This document shows positions 1-11,883 of a stretch of DNA of 64,000 nucleotides, piece by piece (positions within the stretch are counted from its first letter, which is position 1; each line of letters begins with the position of its first letter). Under the pieces are notes generated by a model that saw only the letters and a list, made by a program, of their open reading frames with translations, was not told the origin of the DNA and searched no databases. Source of the DNA: Isoetes taiwanensis (lineage: Eukaryota; Streptophyta; Lycopodiopsida; Isoetales; Isoetaceae); NCBI GenBank assembly GCA_021234155.1, contig JAJEKV010000002.1:4785795-4849794 (forward strand). Direction: 5' to 3'. Position numbers and translations under genes: made by a program.

Positions 1-470
1 TTCAATGGCAGATCATAGAACTACCAGAGCTATGGCAACGTTTATCAGAATCATGGATTAGCCTTCTCAATCCGTTAGTGCCCTTTTTGGAGAGACCAAA
101 TATTCAGAAGATTCGAAAATTGATGCAATTATGACGTCGGATACGCGGCAGAGAGTTTTACCAATTCAAAGTTCACAGCATTTTTATTTTTACTTGGTAC
201 TTTTCGCTTCAAAAATCAGAAGAATTAGTGCGTAGCCTCCAGCTAAAGCTTCAAGAATCCATAATGTTAACGCTTTGTTGAAAGTGAAGCTAAAGGAAAA
301 CTTCGAGCTCGGAATGGGCTTGATTCCAAATTCTTGTCCAAGTAAAGCTTTATACATCGACATGAAACCATGCACGAATTAGAGGGCCAGCTACAAGAAG
401 ATTAGTGGGTCTTACTGCATGATTTGCAAAATACTCGAAATTAAATTAGGTTTAACATTATTCTTTCACA

Positions 471-2757
471 GCCGAATCACATCAAAGCTTTCTACAACTG
501 CAATTGCAAGAAAGGCTAGCATATCACGATAAAATGGAAGTCACAATCAAAGGCTTTGTCCAGAAATTGAAGAAGACGGCCGAATCAGAAGCCTGTAAAT
601 GTAAGGATAAAGGTTTTGTTGTGTTTCCAGTGTAAAATAGCTAGTCAAGCATCTGACATCTCGTTTTAGGGAAAGAAGAGTGCACGGAGCAGCAAAAGCA
701 CCTTGAGAGACTCAATGGACAATGCACCTCTCAGATGGTAGACATTCAAGATTCTTCCGTGGAAATCAGTGAGCTTTTGCAGCCTCAAATAAATAAATAA
801 TTGGTTTGTAGTTTCTTAGAACTAATTTTTTCTCTCTCTGGCATTTTCAGTTCGCACCAAGGAAGAGTTGTTGAACATGAAGACTTTGGTTGAGGCCTAT
901 CAACAAGCATTAGCAATTTCTCAAGATGAGCACGATAAGATGAAACAGGTTTCAGATACGAAAAGTAATGAACTGAATTGCGTAAACGTAAAATATTTTG
1001 CATTGGTATGTGTATGTTAAATCTTGTTCTTAGCATGAAAGTATTATAATCTCTTGTGTCTTTCAACCATTGCAGATGGAGGACAAGGTTTTTGGAATGT
1101 TATTCTTATCCAAAATGAATATTTTGCAAAAAGAGAAGGTAAGCTTTCACCTCTTGGTAAGAGTTATGATTTAAGTAAACAGAGTTGTTCATTATGTAAG
1201 AGGATTTAAGTAAGGCCATACTGGAAATGAAAGATAGTGCTCAAAGTGTAGTACGAGAGCAAGCACTGGTGCAAACGATTGCATTGTTGGAACAAGAGAT
1301 TCTATCACATCAGTCCTATCTAAATTGGTTTTTTCAGGCATGCCCACAAGCCTATGCATTGGTCATCACAAACTTTGTTCAATCACCAATTCCATTTGTG
1401 CATTGATTTCAATCACAAACTTAGGAACAAGTCCGTTTTTCCAATCATTTATGCCGTCTAATTATGCCATTCCAGATACAAGCAGTCTTAGAGGACAAAG
1501 ACAATCAGCGTGAAGAAATGCAAGCAGAACTAAGGCATTTGAAAGAAATTTCAAAACCGAATGATCAGGTAAAATATATAGATCTTAGCCCTGCCCATGT
1601 AGGATAATTATATCTGGAAACTTATCAAAAGTGATATCTAAGGAGCTGCGAAAGGTGCTTTGGTGAATTAATATACTGATTTTGAAGTTATTATGGATTC
1701 ATACTTACCTGCAGGCGAAATCTGAGAAACAGCAGTACTATGAAGAACGATTGGCGTTGTATGCATAAAATCTGCAAAATCTTCAACAGGAGCATGCAAT
1801 TCAGGTAAAATAAAAATTAATCTGATGTATATTTCAATTCAAGCAAAATTAATTCTTGCCACAGGACAGACAACTTCGGGACTCTCATGTGCAAACTAAG
1901 ACACTAACAATTTCGTAGTTAGAGGCTGTCCATGAGATAGCTTGCCTTGAAATTAGAGAGGCAAGTGTTAGTGCGAAGTGTTAAATGTAACATTTTGTTT
2001 TATGTCCACTCTCTAGTTATGTATGACATCTACGTTTTTATGCTTGCAAACCTTGAGTATGGGAAATGGCAAGGAAATTCTGGAGGCAGAACAACACAGA
2101 AATATAGTAGAGGTGTGCTTATACTTTTAACAATGAATATGTTTTTATGCTTGCAAACCTTGAGTATGGGAAATGGCAATAGATTAACGCAAAGCCAGTT
2201 TGGAGAACATGAGAATTTTGAGTGTGCAGGCCAGAAAAGAATTTTGAGTACGGTGAGGGCTCCAAGTATTTGCATGGCTTTAAACCTATCATTTTATTAC
2301 CTTTAAGCGAATTAAGATACTTATTTCTTCCACTTGGGAATATGATACATCAAAGAGTACCTTATGTGATTTGTCTTTTGAGGTGAGAGTGTCAGGACGA
2401 AATTGTATTATATTTTTTAGGATCAGGATATTCGAGGATGTCTCTAACAGATTATAGAAAATAAGCTGCCTTGGAATGGCGTTGAAGATAAGAACAGTAT
2501 GACAATCTTAGGACTATTTTTTTCTGTGATTGGTCATAGGTATTTACAACTATAATTTTTGGGCGTGCAGGTCACTCAGGAACAGCTTAAGGTTGCCACA
2601 AAAAGAAAGAGGAAATGGGAAGAATGAACATGGTATTTTAGTCAAGTTACTCTGGAGCAGTGATTCTATATTCTTTTGTCTCCAGGAGAACTGTAAATTA
2701 GAAGATGCTAGAAGGAAGCGTGGGAAGGTAAATAAGCGATTGCAGAGCTGCGGATAG
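471..2757 (+). pseudogene. coiled-coil protein gene, exon remains
   Basis: A series of short plus-strand exons with plausible AG/GT borders keeps one helical, charge-rich style. Clear segments are about 471-612 (AESHQSFLQLQLQERLAYHD), 670-786 (EECTEQQKHLERLN), 851-948 (RTKEELLNMKTLVEAYQQAL), 1076-1138, 1200-1313 (SKAILEMKDSAQSVVREQ), 1476-1568 (DKDNQREEMQAELRHLKEIS) and 1715-1804. Further pieces at about 2571-2625 (VTQEQLKVATKRKRKWEE) and 2686-2727 (ENCKLEDARRKRGK) could be its C-terminal part. The content (E, K, Q, L, R) indicates a long coiled coil, as in a cytoskeletal, Golgi or nuclear scaffold protein, but I do not recognise the family. An in-frame TAA at 1766-1768 and another stop near 1917 argue for a decayed or captured copy. 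The gene may begin before the window. No start codon could be chosen. Confidence 0.5.
2035..2178 (+). repeat. short direct repeat, about 39 bp twice
   Basis: The stretch beginning GTTTTTATGCTTGCAAACC occurs at about 2035-2072 and again at about 2140-2178, almost identical, with roughly 66 bp between. It lies in the decayed part of the coiled-coil gene and makes the open frame at 1947-2306 look longer than it deserves. A local slippage duplication is the simplest explanation. Confidence 0.75.
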
Positions 2758-2760
2758 ACG

Positions 2761-3778
2761 ATTTAGGACGATTTAGTTTTTGCCGTTGGAACTTCACGGG
2801 GGGTTATTTATGTCACGTTAAGGAACTTCAATCTTCACGGGGAACTTCAATCTTTAAAGTGCCCTTTATCGGCATTTAATTCTATTTTGTCCCTTAAGGT
2901 CTTGCCGAAATTGAGAACCCATACAGAAAATGACACCTAAAACACCCAAATTTGGCCAGTTTTATTTTTCCAACCAAAGTTGGCAAAATTTCTCCCAAAC
3001 TAGACCTATTTAGAAAACAAAGTTTTAGATCTAATATTTAAAGGTTAAATAGAAAGAGTATTCCAGTGTTAAACCTTTTCTTATAATAAATTTAGCTAGA
3101 AGTGTCTAGTTGACATGATTTCTGGTATAGAAATCTAGATCTAAGCTCTTCAAAAGTGCAAAGTTGCAACAACAAAAAGTGCAAACAAAACACTCCTCAC
3201 AAAATGTTGCCCAGTTTGCATATAGCATGCTAGTTTTAAGCTAGATCTCGAAATTACAAAATCTTTGCTCATTCTAGAATGGGACTCGCAAGAAACCAAC
3301 AAAACCGAATAGATAGGCTTCTCATTCATCTCGCCAGATTTTCTACAATGAGGGGCGGTGGGTAGCCGCACACATGTAACTACCCACTTAAAAATAAAGG
3401 GAAAATCCAATTATATCACTTGGACCCCAAAAAAATACAATGCTAATAGATGAGTGGTTGATGTACCGCCAAAGCTTATCAACGGGATTAAAAAAACCAT
3501 CGCCCTTTCGGTTTTCGAGGAAAACCCTAGTGATAAGCCTTCGCAAGGGGCTTAGACAAACGAAGGCATAGAAATCGCCCCAAAACCCCAAAGATGGAGA
3601 AATCAAAACAGATGCCGCCGCCAACCCGCACCGCACATCACCAACACAACAAACGAGACAACGCAAACATACTAGAGAATAGCATCACCCCCGGTGGAAA
3701 GCATCACCCAACGGTGAAAAACATGATAAAACGTAAAATTGTGCACAATACAATAAACAAAGAAGGGGGAGGGAGGGT
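2761..3778. other. non-coding stretch
   Basis: No open frame here has convincing composition. The sequence is moderately AT-rich. The phrase CATTCTAGAATGGGACTCGC with its right flank occurs at about 3271 and returns near 3959, which ties this stretch to the direct repeats that follow. Confidence 0.5.
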
Positions 3779-4311
3779 TCAAAGAGAATAAGGTATCGGC
3801 CGAGAGAAGAGGAAGCCACCGGATGAGACGTGGATGCGTAAACGCCACCGAAATAGCTTAACTCCCAACTAAAACGGCATGCGCCGCCCGCGATGCATGC
3901 AAGACATGCATGCTCGTCCCATTCTAGAATGGCGATCCGATGTATCAGATCGATGCGATTCTAGAATGGGACTCGCAAGAAACCAACAAACCGCCCGACT
4001 ACCGTGAGAACTTCCTTACAAACTAGGATCGAGGACTAAGGTCACAGGACGAAGGCCAAAGGCCGGAAAAGGATAGCATGAAAGAAATGCCAATTAGCTA
4101 AACCAGCAGAAGAAGCCCCCCCGCCTCGGAAACAACTCAAAGAGAATAAGGTAATCGCTGAGAGAAGAGGAAGCCGATGAGACGTGGATGCGTAAACGCC
4201 ACCAAATAGCGAACTCCCAACCAAAACGGGCATGCGCCGCCCGCATGCATGCAAGACATGCATGCTCGTCCCATTCTAGAATGGCGATCCGATGTCTCGG
4301 ATCGATGCGAT
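3779..4311 (+). repeat. direct repeat pair, about 175-185 bp per copy
   Basis: Copy 1 is about 3779-3961 and copy 2 about 4138-4311, in the same orientation, separated by about 176 bp. Both run from CAAAGAGAATAAGGTA through GATGAGACGTGGATGCGTAA to GATCGATGCGATT, with small indels and substitutions. Inside each copy is GCATGCATGCAAGACATGCATGC, a run of overlapping GCATGC palindromes. No coding capacity or terminal inverted repeats were seen. The family is unknown to me. Confidence 0.75.
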
Positions 4312-4581
4312 TGGATGACTTTTGATGTAGAATTTTTGAAAATAAAGTCCAGAAATTAGGGACCAAAAGAGAGTATCTTTTTCTGCATATGCACGATCAT
4401 CAAGATGGCAATCTAGGATGGAAAATTTAATGATCTTCTCTAAAGATTTAAGAAAGGTAACTTAAGCTAATCTAATGGAATTCCATGTGCAAGAATACAT
4501 CCAGGAACATATAAAGGAATGCGAAAAGCCAAAGACGGCATCGATGGTTCTAAGTACGCCCGATTTGGGTTGGCCTCCCAC

Positions 4582-4846
4582 GGAAACCCTTCCGGGTTTT
4601 AGTGGAAACCCTTCCGGCTTTCCATGGAAACCCTTCAGGGTTTTAGTGGAAACCCTTCCGGGTTTTAATGGAAACCCTTCCGGTTTTCAATAAAACCCGG
4701 TTTTCCAGAATTTGAAAACCCGGAAGGGTTTCCACTAAAACCCGGAAGGGATTCCATGGAAAGCCGGAAGGGATTCCATGGAAAGCCGGAAGGGTTTCCA
4801 TATTAGAAAGCCGGAAGGGTTTCCATTAAAACCCGGAAGGGTTTCC
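4582..4846. repeat. TGGAAACC foldback array, subtype A, 22-bp period
   Basis: Five forward copies of GGAAACCCTTCC start at 4582, 4604, 4626, 4648 and 4670, an exact 22-bp period. After a short centre (about 4690-4715) the reverse complement GGAAGGGTTTCC, or GGAAGGGATTCC, starts at 4722, 4744, 4766, 4788, 4813 and 4835, again 22 bp apart except one 25-bp step. The spacers (GGGTTTTAGT and ACTAAAACCC) are also complementary across the centre, so a single strand can fold into a hairpin of about 265 bp. A small perfect hairpin, CGTGAGCC/GGCTCACG, follows at about 4881-4901. Open frames crossing the array are by-products of the periodic sequence. Confidence 0.85.
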
Positions 4847-4939
4847 ACAAAATTATTTTTTTTTCAAAATATTTACACACGTGAGCCTTTATGGCTCACG
4901 CCTTTCCACACGGACGCCCGACCATCGAGCGCACATCAC

Positions 4940-5095
4940 TCAAAATTCAAATTTTGAGTGGAAACCCTTCCCGATTTCCTTGCATGATGGAAATTGGGAA
5001 GGGTTTCCACAGGAGGAGGAAAATAGGAAGGGTTTCCACAGCAGGAGGAAAACAGGTTAGGTTTCCACATGAGGTGGAAAATAGGTTAGGTTTCC
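4940..5095. repeat. TGGAAACC foldback array, subtype A, 29-bp period
   Basis: A near-perfect palindrome (CTCAAAATTCAAATTTTGAG, about 4939-4958) leads into one forward GGAAACCCTTCC at 4960. Then come reverse-orientation cores starting at 4997, 5026, 5055 and 5084, exactly 29 bp apart. The last two have decayed to GGTTAGGTTTCC. The spacer is purine-rich (about ACAGGAGGAGGAAAATA). This belongs to the same family as the array 100 bp to the left but has a different period and an unbalanced number of forward and reverse units. Confidence 0.8.
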
Positions 5096-5169
5096 ACATG
5101 CAATTAGAAACTCCATGGGGTTTTAGATCATGGTTCTTTCGGTCAAATTATTTTGTTATCAAAGCTTAA

Positions 5170-6950
5170 AATTGCATTGAATTGAAGGCGTGCAAACATA
5201 TTGAAGTTTTAGAATCTCGCGGTATTAAACCGCTGCGTGCATGTACAATGTTTGACTGTGATAGTGACGCGGTGAAGTTGCACTCTATTATGTTGCATCA
5301 TGGCACTATGCTCTACATAATCTCTATTGCATAACCTTTGTCTTTGTTAAATATTCTTCCGTCGTACATGCAAGAGACCAAAAGAAAAAAAGAAACAAGC
5401 TAGGGTCTAATCTAGCTAACACTATTACTCCAAAAACTAACACTCGTTAGCGTTTGAGACTAAGTCTGTCCCGACATTACTCGGGCCCATACCATTCAAC
5501 CTGGCTTTGTATAATTATGAGGCAAAATAGAGATAGAAAAGACCATTGCCTGCACGTCAAACATGATGAAGACCAAGTATTTGGCCCCAAACCGTGCTTA
5601 ACCACAGGAGAGTCTTATTAATACTATATGGTTCACTAAGATAAGCAAAAAGTTAATGACAAATATCATATTTACCATTCTAGGCTAGATCGATATGAAG
5701 AAAGTCGGTTTCCCATACCTCAAACATACAGGCTATTCCTAGAAGGTAGTCAAAGAAATAGACAAAGTTAAAAAATTCTGCAAATGTCTAAAACTTGATG
5801 AAGACCAAGTATTTGGCCTCATACCAAATGTATTTTATATTATAGATAGATAGTAGTAGATATTATAAGCAGAGTAGAGAAACATCTACATGGCAAAAAG
5901 TCTAAAAGAGATAGAGACTTTAAGACCATCTTGTTCTCACAACATACCAAAGGATAATTATAGTGTACGTACCATCAAATGTTTTGGCAACAACAAAGGC
6001 CCAAAAAGAGTTGTTACATAGCACAAAAATAAGATGGGACCAGCACTATTTAAGTGGAATAACATAGAAAAGTGTGACAGTAGAAAATAAAGCCTGTTCT
6101 TTCTTTTGTAATTTTCAGATTTGTTGTATCATCCGTCTACGCATTTCCATAATCCACAAAAGGTGAGTTAAGCGTGTTACCTGCAGTGAAACCAAAGCAA
6201 ATTAGCCTTAATCAGGGTAATAAACTAAGCCACTAGCAAGTAAGTTTAAGCAAAACTCGCTTTTATCCCAGATCCTTTGTTATAAAAGCTAAAAACTCAT
6301 AAACAGCCACAATAGATGGTCGTCTAGTTATGAGACAAAGTGCTTAAGTATGCATCAGATAGAAGACTCTTCATTACTGGCCCGAAAAACCAGAGGCTAA
6401 GAGAGCAAACACAAGTAAAATAGTTAAAGATCAGCAAGTTCATAATGTAAAGTAATCCAAGATATTAAGACATCATAAAAGCACAAAGAAATGCTTCAAA
6501 GATACCAAGTTAGAAGATTCTAGGCTAGTAGCCATATTAACAAGAGGCCAAGAGATCCACACAAAGTAAAGTGGTTAAAGATCAGCAAATTCATATTGTT
6601 GCAGACCCAGAACATATCTGTAAACCTGAACTAGGTGCTGGAAAAGAGAAACTAGAAATAAAGCAAACAGAGGGGTAAAAGGAAGCTTGATTGTGCCGAA
6701 TCGCACTAGATGCCAAAATCAACAAAGATTTATGCAACTTAGTGACAAAAAAGAAAAATTAAAATGCTAAAAATGCAAAGTCCGGGTTATCATAGCACAT
6801 CTAACCGCTTTTGTGCAACCCCGATCATGAACAAAGGTCGTTAAAAACCGGATCCGTAAACATGAACTTGGTGCTAGAAATAAGAAAGACAAACTAAATC
6901 ATGCGTAATCAGATTAGATGCCAAAACCATAGGCTTTTTAGCAAACCGTT
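5170..6950. other. AT-rich intergenic stretch with weak internal duplications
   Basis: No gene seen. GATGAAGACCAAGTATTTGGCC occurs near 5565 and near 5799. A looser duplication about 155 bp apart links about 6392-6440 with 6545-6600 (shared TTAAAGATCAGCAA). These look like old tandem duplications in non-coding DNA. Confidence 0.5.
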
Positions 6951-6954
6951 GTTG

Positions 6955-7099
6955 GAATCCCTACCTCTGCCGGATTGGAAGCCCCTTTCAACCATTGATT
7001 CAGATAAAACTGTAAAAAAATGGGCCGAATCCCTACCTCTGCCGGATTGGAAGCCCATTTCAACCATTGATTCAGAAATAAAACTGTAAAAAAGTAGGC
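6955..7099 (+). repeat. 72-bp tandem duplication
   Basis: Two adjacent units start at 6955 and 7027. Both run GAATCCCTACCTCTGCCGGA through CAACCATTGATTCAGA to a short A-run and GGCCGA, with only a few differences. The open frames on both strands here come from this duplication. Confidence 0.85.
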
Positions 7100-7519
7100 C
7101 GATTCATGGTTTTCTTTGCGCATACATACATATCCAAGAGTTTCAGATCATTACAGGAATAATCAAGGAAAATCAGAAGATTTTTTCGATTGAACCGGAA
7201 GTAGGAAGTAGAAGATTTCTTACCTTTTTGTACCAGGAACTCCAGAAACTATGTCGGATTCCCTAAATTACTGAAACGCCTCCTTGCTTCCTTGAATCTT
7301 TTTGAATCCTTGAATCGCCAGTGAAATACTTCCTTGAATTCTTGCCATGAAACCCTTCCTTGAATCGATTCGCCAATTTCAGAAGCAAAATCGTCGGAGA
7401 AGAGGAGGTGAGAGAAAAAAAATCCTTCCTAAAAAGCCTCTTTAAAATTAGCCGTAGGAATTTAATTCTAGTCACTAATTAAGGGTGGATATCTTCACCC
7501 AAAAAAATCTAGTTTCAGT

Positions 7520-7610
7520 GGAAACCCTTCCGGGGTTCTAATATGGAAACCCTTCCGGGGTTCAATGGAAATCCGGAAGGGTTTCCACATAAAACCCCAG
7601 AAGGGTTTCC
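7520..7610. repeat. TGGAAACC foldback array, subtype A, short form
   Basis: Forward cores GGAAACCCTTCC start at 7520 and 7545. Reverse cores start at 7575 (GGAAGGGTTTCC) and 7600 (GAAGGGTTTCC). The period is 25 bp in each arm, and the two arms meet over ATGGAAAT with almost no spacer. It has the same core as the 4.6-kb array and represents a minimal two-plus-two version. Confidence 0.8.
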
Positions 7611-7899
7611 ATTAATTTATTTAATAACCCCAATCGGGGGGAGATAGTGTGAGCGCAAAGACAGCTCTCTAGGTCTCTACTGGCGCTGAGATGCAAAAGC
7701 ATGGGGAGCAAACATGATTAGATGGATGCGCTCGAACCAGGTGTCCACTAGTGTCAATAGATGCTTTATAAGACTACCAATTTCACCTAGCACGCATAGG
7801 ATTTTGGCTCTCGAAATATGAAAATGCTCCTCACGAGACCGCTTTTCATCCTGGAATTCTAAAACAAAATTCTAATTTTTTTCCAAAATGGAAGTAATC
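7611..7899. other. non-coding stretch
   Basis: No gene or clear repeat seen. A small CCCC-AAT-CGGGG hairpin stands right after the foldback array (about 7626-7640). Hairpins also adjoin the arrays at 4.58 kb and 53.5 kb. Confidence 0.4.
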
Positions 7900-8339
7900 C
7901 CATCTACTCAAAGAAGTATTAGCGGAAATACAAGCTATCTAAGGACTAACCAGTCTCCTGGCTGGACTCATTATCTCGAAACTCCTCCATTCCTCAGGCC
8001 TGTTTACAAGAACTGGTAGTTGCTCTTCCTCTCCTCTTCTCCAAATCAATTTTGGGGCAGCAATGGGGGTAGGACCCCAATTTCTCCTTTCAATTTGGCA
8101 AGTCCCACTTGGCCAATCGATTTGGGCCAGGTGGCACTTTCTTAATGGCTTCTTTTATCTAATTATAACCTAATTAGTCTAATTATATTATTTATCCACT
8201 AATTTTTTTAGCATAGCTAATAAAATCCTTTTTAAGTGAAACCTAAGTTATCCTCTATTGACCCTTAGAGGTCTAGTTAGATACTGGTGACGTGTCATGG
8301 TATGCATACATTTACCGTATAAATACCTGGAACGTCACA
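7900..8339 (-). mobile_element. gypsy LTR fragment
   Basis: About 440 bp here align, with many substitutions, to 11440-11865. Shared landmarks are the CTAAGGACTAACC/CTGGCTGGAC block, the phrase GGCCAATCGATTTGGGCCA, and an end reading GGAACGTCACA. That end is the reverse complement of the LTR start TGTGACGTTCC seen at 46891. A TATA-like TATAAATACC lies at about 8318. It is therefore the 5' part of a minus-orientation LTR. No target duplication or polypurine tract is visible beside it. Confidence 0.65.
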
Positions 8340-8381
8340 TTCTCAGGAAGTTTTTATTGCCATTGGACCTCACGTCCCGAA

Positions 8382-8897
8382 TATTAATATGGTGGATGTT
8401 CCTTCGGGGTCAGATGAAGAAGGGGGGATCTCTACAATAACCCGATGCATCTGAGGGAAGAAAAGTAGGAACTCAAGGAGGAAGAGGTCACCATAGACCT
8501 CGACAAGGAGGTAGCTACCTCCGTCACACCGGAGGTTAAAGCGTTGGGGAATCACCTTACGCGCTTCTTCCTATCAGCTTTTCGGCAGGGACAGGTCCTT
8601 TTTGTGGCAAGAGACCTAGCCCCAGAGGCCGAAGCATCGTGGTGGAACCTCCGTGCATTATCCACCTTGGCAGGCCATAAGAAGCTCCCATATTGCACCT
8701 TCACCTACGTGTTCGTGTGCCAGGACTTCGCCCTGGCTGCCTTGGGGCAAGATATAGCACCGTGGATGAGCATGAAGCTCCTTGTGGCCGCCCTTTGGCC
8801 ACTGCTTACCCAGCACCGTCGATGCCGGGGTCACTCTGCTGTGCCATCGTCAACCACCACCACCTCCTACGCCAATGGATCAGGATGCAAGACCTAG
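8382..8897 (+). pseudogene. unidentified coding block, segment 1
   Basis: Plus-strand sequence with protein-like composition. Acidic text (EEEVTIDLDKEVATSVTPEV, from about 8477) runs into GNHLTRFFLSAFRQGQVLF and then a region rich in A, L and W (ASWWNLRALSTLAGHKKLPY) before ending at 8897. A separate 5' piece at 8391-8453 (MVDVPSGSDEEGGISTIT) ends in a stop. I do not recognise the family. It lies between two LTR-derived segments, so it may be a captured or element-borne gene. Confidence 0.35.
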
Positions 8898-9091
8898 TTC
8901 CTGAATGTAATTATTTGGGATTATAGAGTATGGCCTTCGACCATTACAATACATGTACTATTCTATAGGCATTTCTAAGCCATCTTTAAAATAAATTTTG
9001 GTCTTCCTATATAGATTGTCTCTTTTTTTGACAAATTCTAAGTATAGGGAATGACTTATTGATTGTACATCTATTGAGGGGTCTGTTGCAG

Positions 9092-9360
9092 GGACAGATA
9101 TGCCATATTACACCACTAAAGGGTGGGAAATTGTCATGCTCCTTCGAGACAAAGCTGTCCAAAACTTGGGACGCACTATGCGACGAAGTTGGTCCTACTG
9201 GGACCTCACGAATGAAGAAGCATTCCTGGATGCGGACGATCACCTATGGGAACTCTATCGGGTGATGAACAACTTGTTCAATCTCTTAATTATAAACCCG
9301 ACCCTGCAGTATCAGGATATCATCATCCAGGCTTGGCACACATATAATCTAGTATACTCA
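9092..9360 (+). pseudogene. unidentified coding block, exon-like segment 2
   Basis: An open segment bounded by a good acceptor (TCTGTTGCAG before 9092) and donor (GTAAGG at 9361). The translation is well structured and tryptophan-rich (AVQNLGRTMRRSWSYWDLTN, then ADDHLWELYRVMNNLFNLLI). It reads like a folded helical protein rather than chance. It probably belongs to the same gene as the segments before and after. No family assigned. Confidence 0.4.
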
Positions 9361-9585
9361 GTAAGGGATAGTATCCTTCATTCGGTACTCAATCCACTTA
9401 CAACACCATAGACCAAGCTCCTGTATAACCAGCTTGCATAAGTAAACTTTCATCTTTGTTGTCCGTTTGGGCATTATTGCCAAATGTAACCTTACGTCTA
9501 TCTTAATATCAAGCAATTTTATATTAATGGTCTTATAGTAATCATATGACATGTTGTGCTTATCTCGATTTCATTTATATTTTAG

Positions 9586-9821
9586 ACGGTGCATGTCCCC
9601 CTCCATGGTCAACACCAGTGCAACCTGGTCATCTTACTCCAGAGCAGGAGCTCATACTTATGAAGCGTCAGCTTACTGAGATCCAAACATATGCACTGCA
9701 TAACAATCCACCGCAAGAATATGGGCCTGAGATTCCTGTTTGTACGATGCTCCCATCTTATAAATATGGGAAATTCCCCTCCCATGGCAAATCCATCACC
9801 ACGGAAATGCCTTCCGTCTGA
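9586..9821 (+). pseudogene. unidentified coding block, exon-like segment 3
   Basis: Follows an acceptor (TATATTTTAG) at 9585. The translation starts in proline-rich sequence (CPPPWSTPVQPG), then LTPEQELILMKRQLTEIQTY, which resembles a short coiled coil, and ends MPSV-stop at about 9821. It stops shortly before the LTR at 9955. Together with the two preceding segments it forms a plus-strand gene-like block inside minus-strand gypsy debris. Confidence 0.4.
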
Positions 9822-9954
9822 CTCGGACCACTTATGATGGCCAAGTGTCCGGGTGAAGGACACGGAGGTGTCATTCATCCCACGCCTTCTATGGGAATCA
9901 TATATAGAGGAAGCGTACATATATGTTAGCACTTGGTAACAATACTAATAAATA

Positions 9955-11865
9955 ATATACCACCACGAAGGGTGGCCCATCATCATCAATACAACTAACA
10001 ACAGAATACCAACATAACAAAGGAAATGCACCATAAATAAGGGCTCTACCCCTGGTTCAGACTCATGGGGGTCGACTGACAGCCAAGGCCTCCAGATAAT
10101 AGCAGACAGAAGTATAACATGGTGGCTGGCATAGAACAATGGCTAGAGTAGTCCACTCCATCCACCCCTCGTGTGCACACTTTGCAAATAGGCTGAAACA
10201 TGCTATGGCGTGATTGTAGCCTTCCGGAGACGCAATCCCATGGAATCACCCTATAGGACTACTCTGGGTTACATCTCCCCGGTTCGATGGGGCAGGTCGA
10301 AGAGGTGTCCCCTCCCCAAGCATGGCGGATCCCTAGGTGTGCTAGAGAACATGTGCCACGTCAGTCCCCCACATCCGTACCCGACTTACTCCCCTAAATA
10401 TAAAGGCCAGCTTACCTGTCCATTTGAGTCCAGGGCGTCCACATAGGCATGTCTCCTGCGACCCAAGGAGTGTCAGACCCATATCTAGCCCTCTCAGTGA
10501 CCGGCTATAAGCCTAGCACACTATGGGAGTCCTGTAGCCGCGCTAGGCAAGACCCCATCCCCGATTCACTGTCATATTCATTATTTGGTGCTGAATCACC
10601 TCATAGCATCCACAACCAGGTGGGCTCTTGTGCACAGGCCGCAATTAGTGGGTTTTAAGGGTTCTAACTAGGAATATCTCTACTTCTAGATGGCCTTTAG
10701 GTCTCAACCCCCCTTTTACCCATACAACACAGGAGGAACAGAAAAAGAGCATTCATAGCTGATACATCCATCACAATCTCATCTAGAACATGAAATAGAG
10801 ATAGGCTGAATCACGCTATGGCATGGTTGTAGCCTTCCAGAGACACAATCTCATGTAATCGCCCTATGAGATGACTCGGGGTTACATCTCCCCGATCTGA
10901 TGAGGCAGGGAAGGAGGAATCCTTCTCAGAGTATGGTGCTTCCATGGGTGGCTATAGAATCATGGCCCCACTGATGACCACGCATCCGTACCCGACTTGA
11001 ACCCCCCAAAATCCATCGGCAACCCTAGTGTGCCCATCGAGCTTAGGACGTCCCTTTAGGTATGTATCCTGCAACCTAGGAGGTGTCAGACCCATACCCG
11101 GCCCATATGCAATGATCGACTATAAACCCAGCCACTGTAGGAAGCCTTGTAGCCACACTAGGCAAGGTCCCACCCCGACTTTACCACCATGATCCTTGTA
11201 TAATGTTCAACCATGGCATACCATTGACAAGCAGGAGAGCTCTTATGCACAGGCTGCATTTAACGAGATTTAAAGGGTTCTAACTAGAAGCATCTCTATT
11301 CCTAGCAAGTCTTTATGTCTCTACCCCCTTTTAACCCACACATATAGGAGAAACAGAAAGAGAGAACAATCACATACATAACATCCATCATAATCTCAAA
11401 TAGAACATAAAATAGAGTCTAATCATCCATCTATTCAGACAAGGGTTAGATTGGAATATAAACTACCTAAAGACTAACCTGTCTCTTGGCTGGACCCATT
11501 ATCCCAAAGAACATCCATGATTCAAGGCTGGTTACAGTGTTCAAGCAGCTCCCCCCTTCTCCAATCTTCCCCAAATCGATTTGGGGCAGAATTGAGGGTG
11601 GAGGCCCAACTTGCCTTCTTAGATTAGCAAGTCCCCTCCTGGCCAATCGATTTGGGCCACTGGCTCCTCCTAATTACCCATACTTACTAATTAATAATTC
11701 TATTTAACCTAATTAGGTTAATTAACTTAATTAACCTATGATAATTTAGTATAGCTAGCATAAACCCTTTTTAAGTTAGCCCCTAATGCCCCATAGTGGT
11801 TCAGATATACCTAGTGATGTGTCATAGTATTTATACATATAGGTATAATTACATGGAACGTTCTA
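9955..11865 (-). mobile_element. gypsy 3' LTR, long and internally rearranged
   Basis: Minus-orientation LTR. Its start is the degenerate GGAACGTTCTA at 11855-11865 (reverse complement of the TGTGACGTTCC type), preceded in the element's sense by a purine-rich tract (11866-11878). Its end lies near GAAGGGTGGCCC at about 9970. The part at 10030-10200 matches, in reverse complement, 43620-43800 of the other gypsy LTR. An internal duplication makes it about 1.9 kb: about 10195-10700 and about 10805-11340 are diverged direct copies (GCTATGGC, ACATCTCCCCG, CATCCGTACCCGACTT, GGTGTCAGACCCATA). Open frames on the plus strand here are not coding. Confidence 0.65.
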
Positions 11866-11883
11866 TTCTATCCCCCTTGAAAT

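Noticed and set aside
4475..4693. Open frame with repeated GNPSGFPWKP-like peptides
   Set aside because: Produced by the 22-bp array; no start context or continuation outside the repeat.
4582..4846. Regularly spaced repeats resembling a CRISPR array
   Set aside because: Spacers are not unique, the array turns into its own inverse, and the genome is eukaryotic.
10210..10658. Plus-strand open frames in the gypsy LTR
   Set aside because: They lie in an LTR of minus orientation and are not kept in the diverged second copy.
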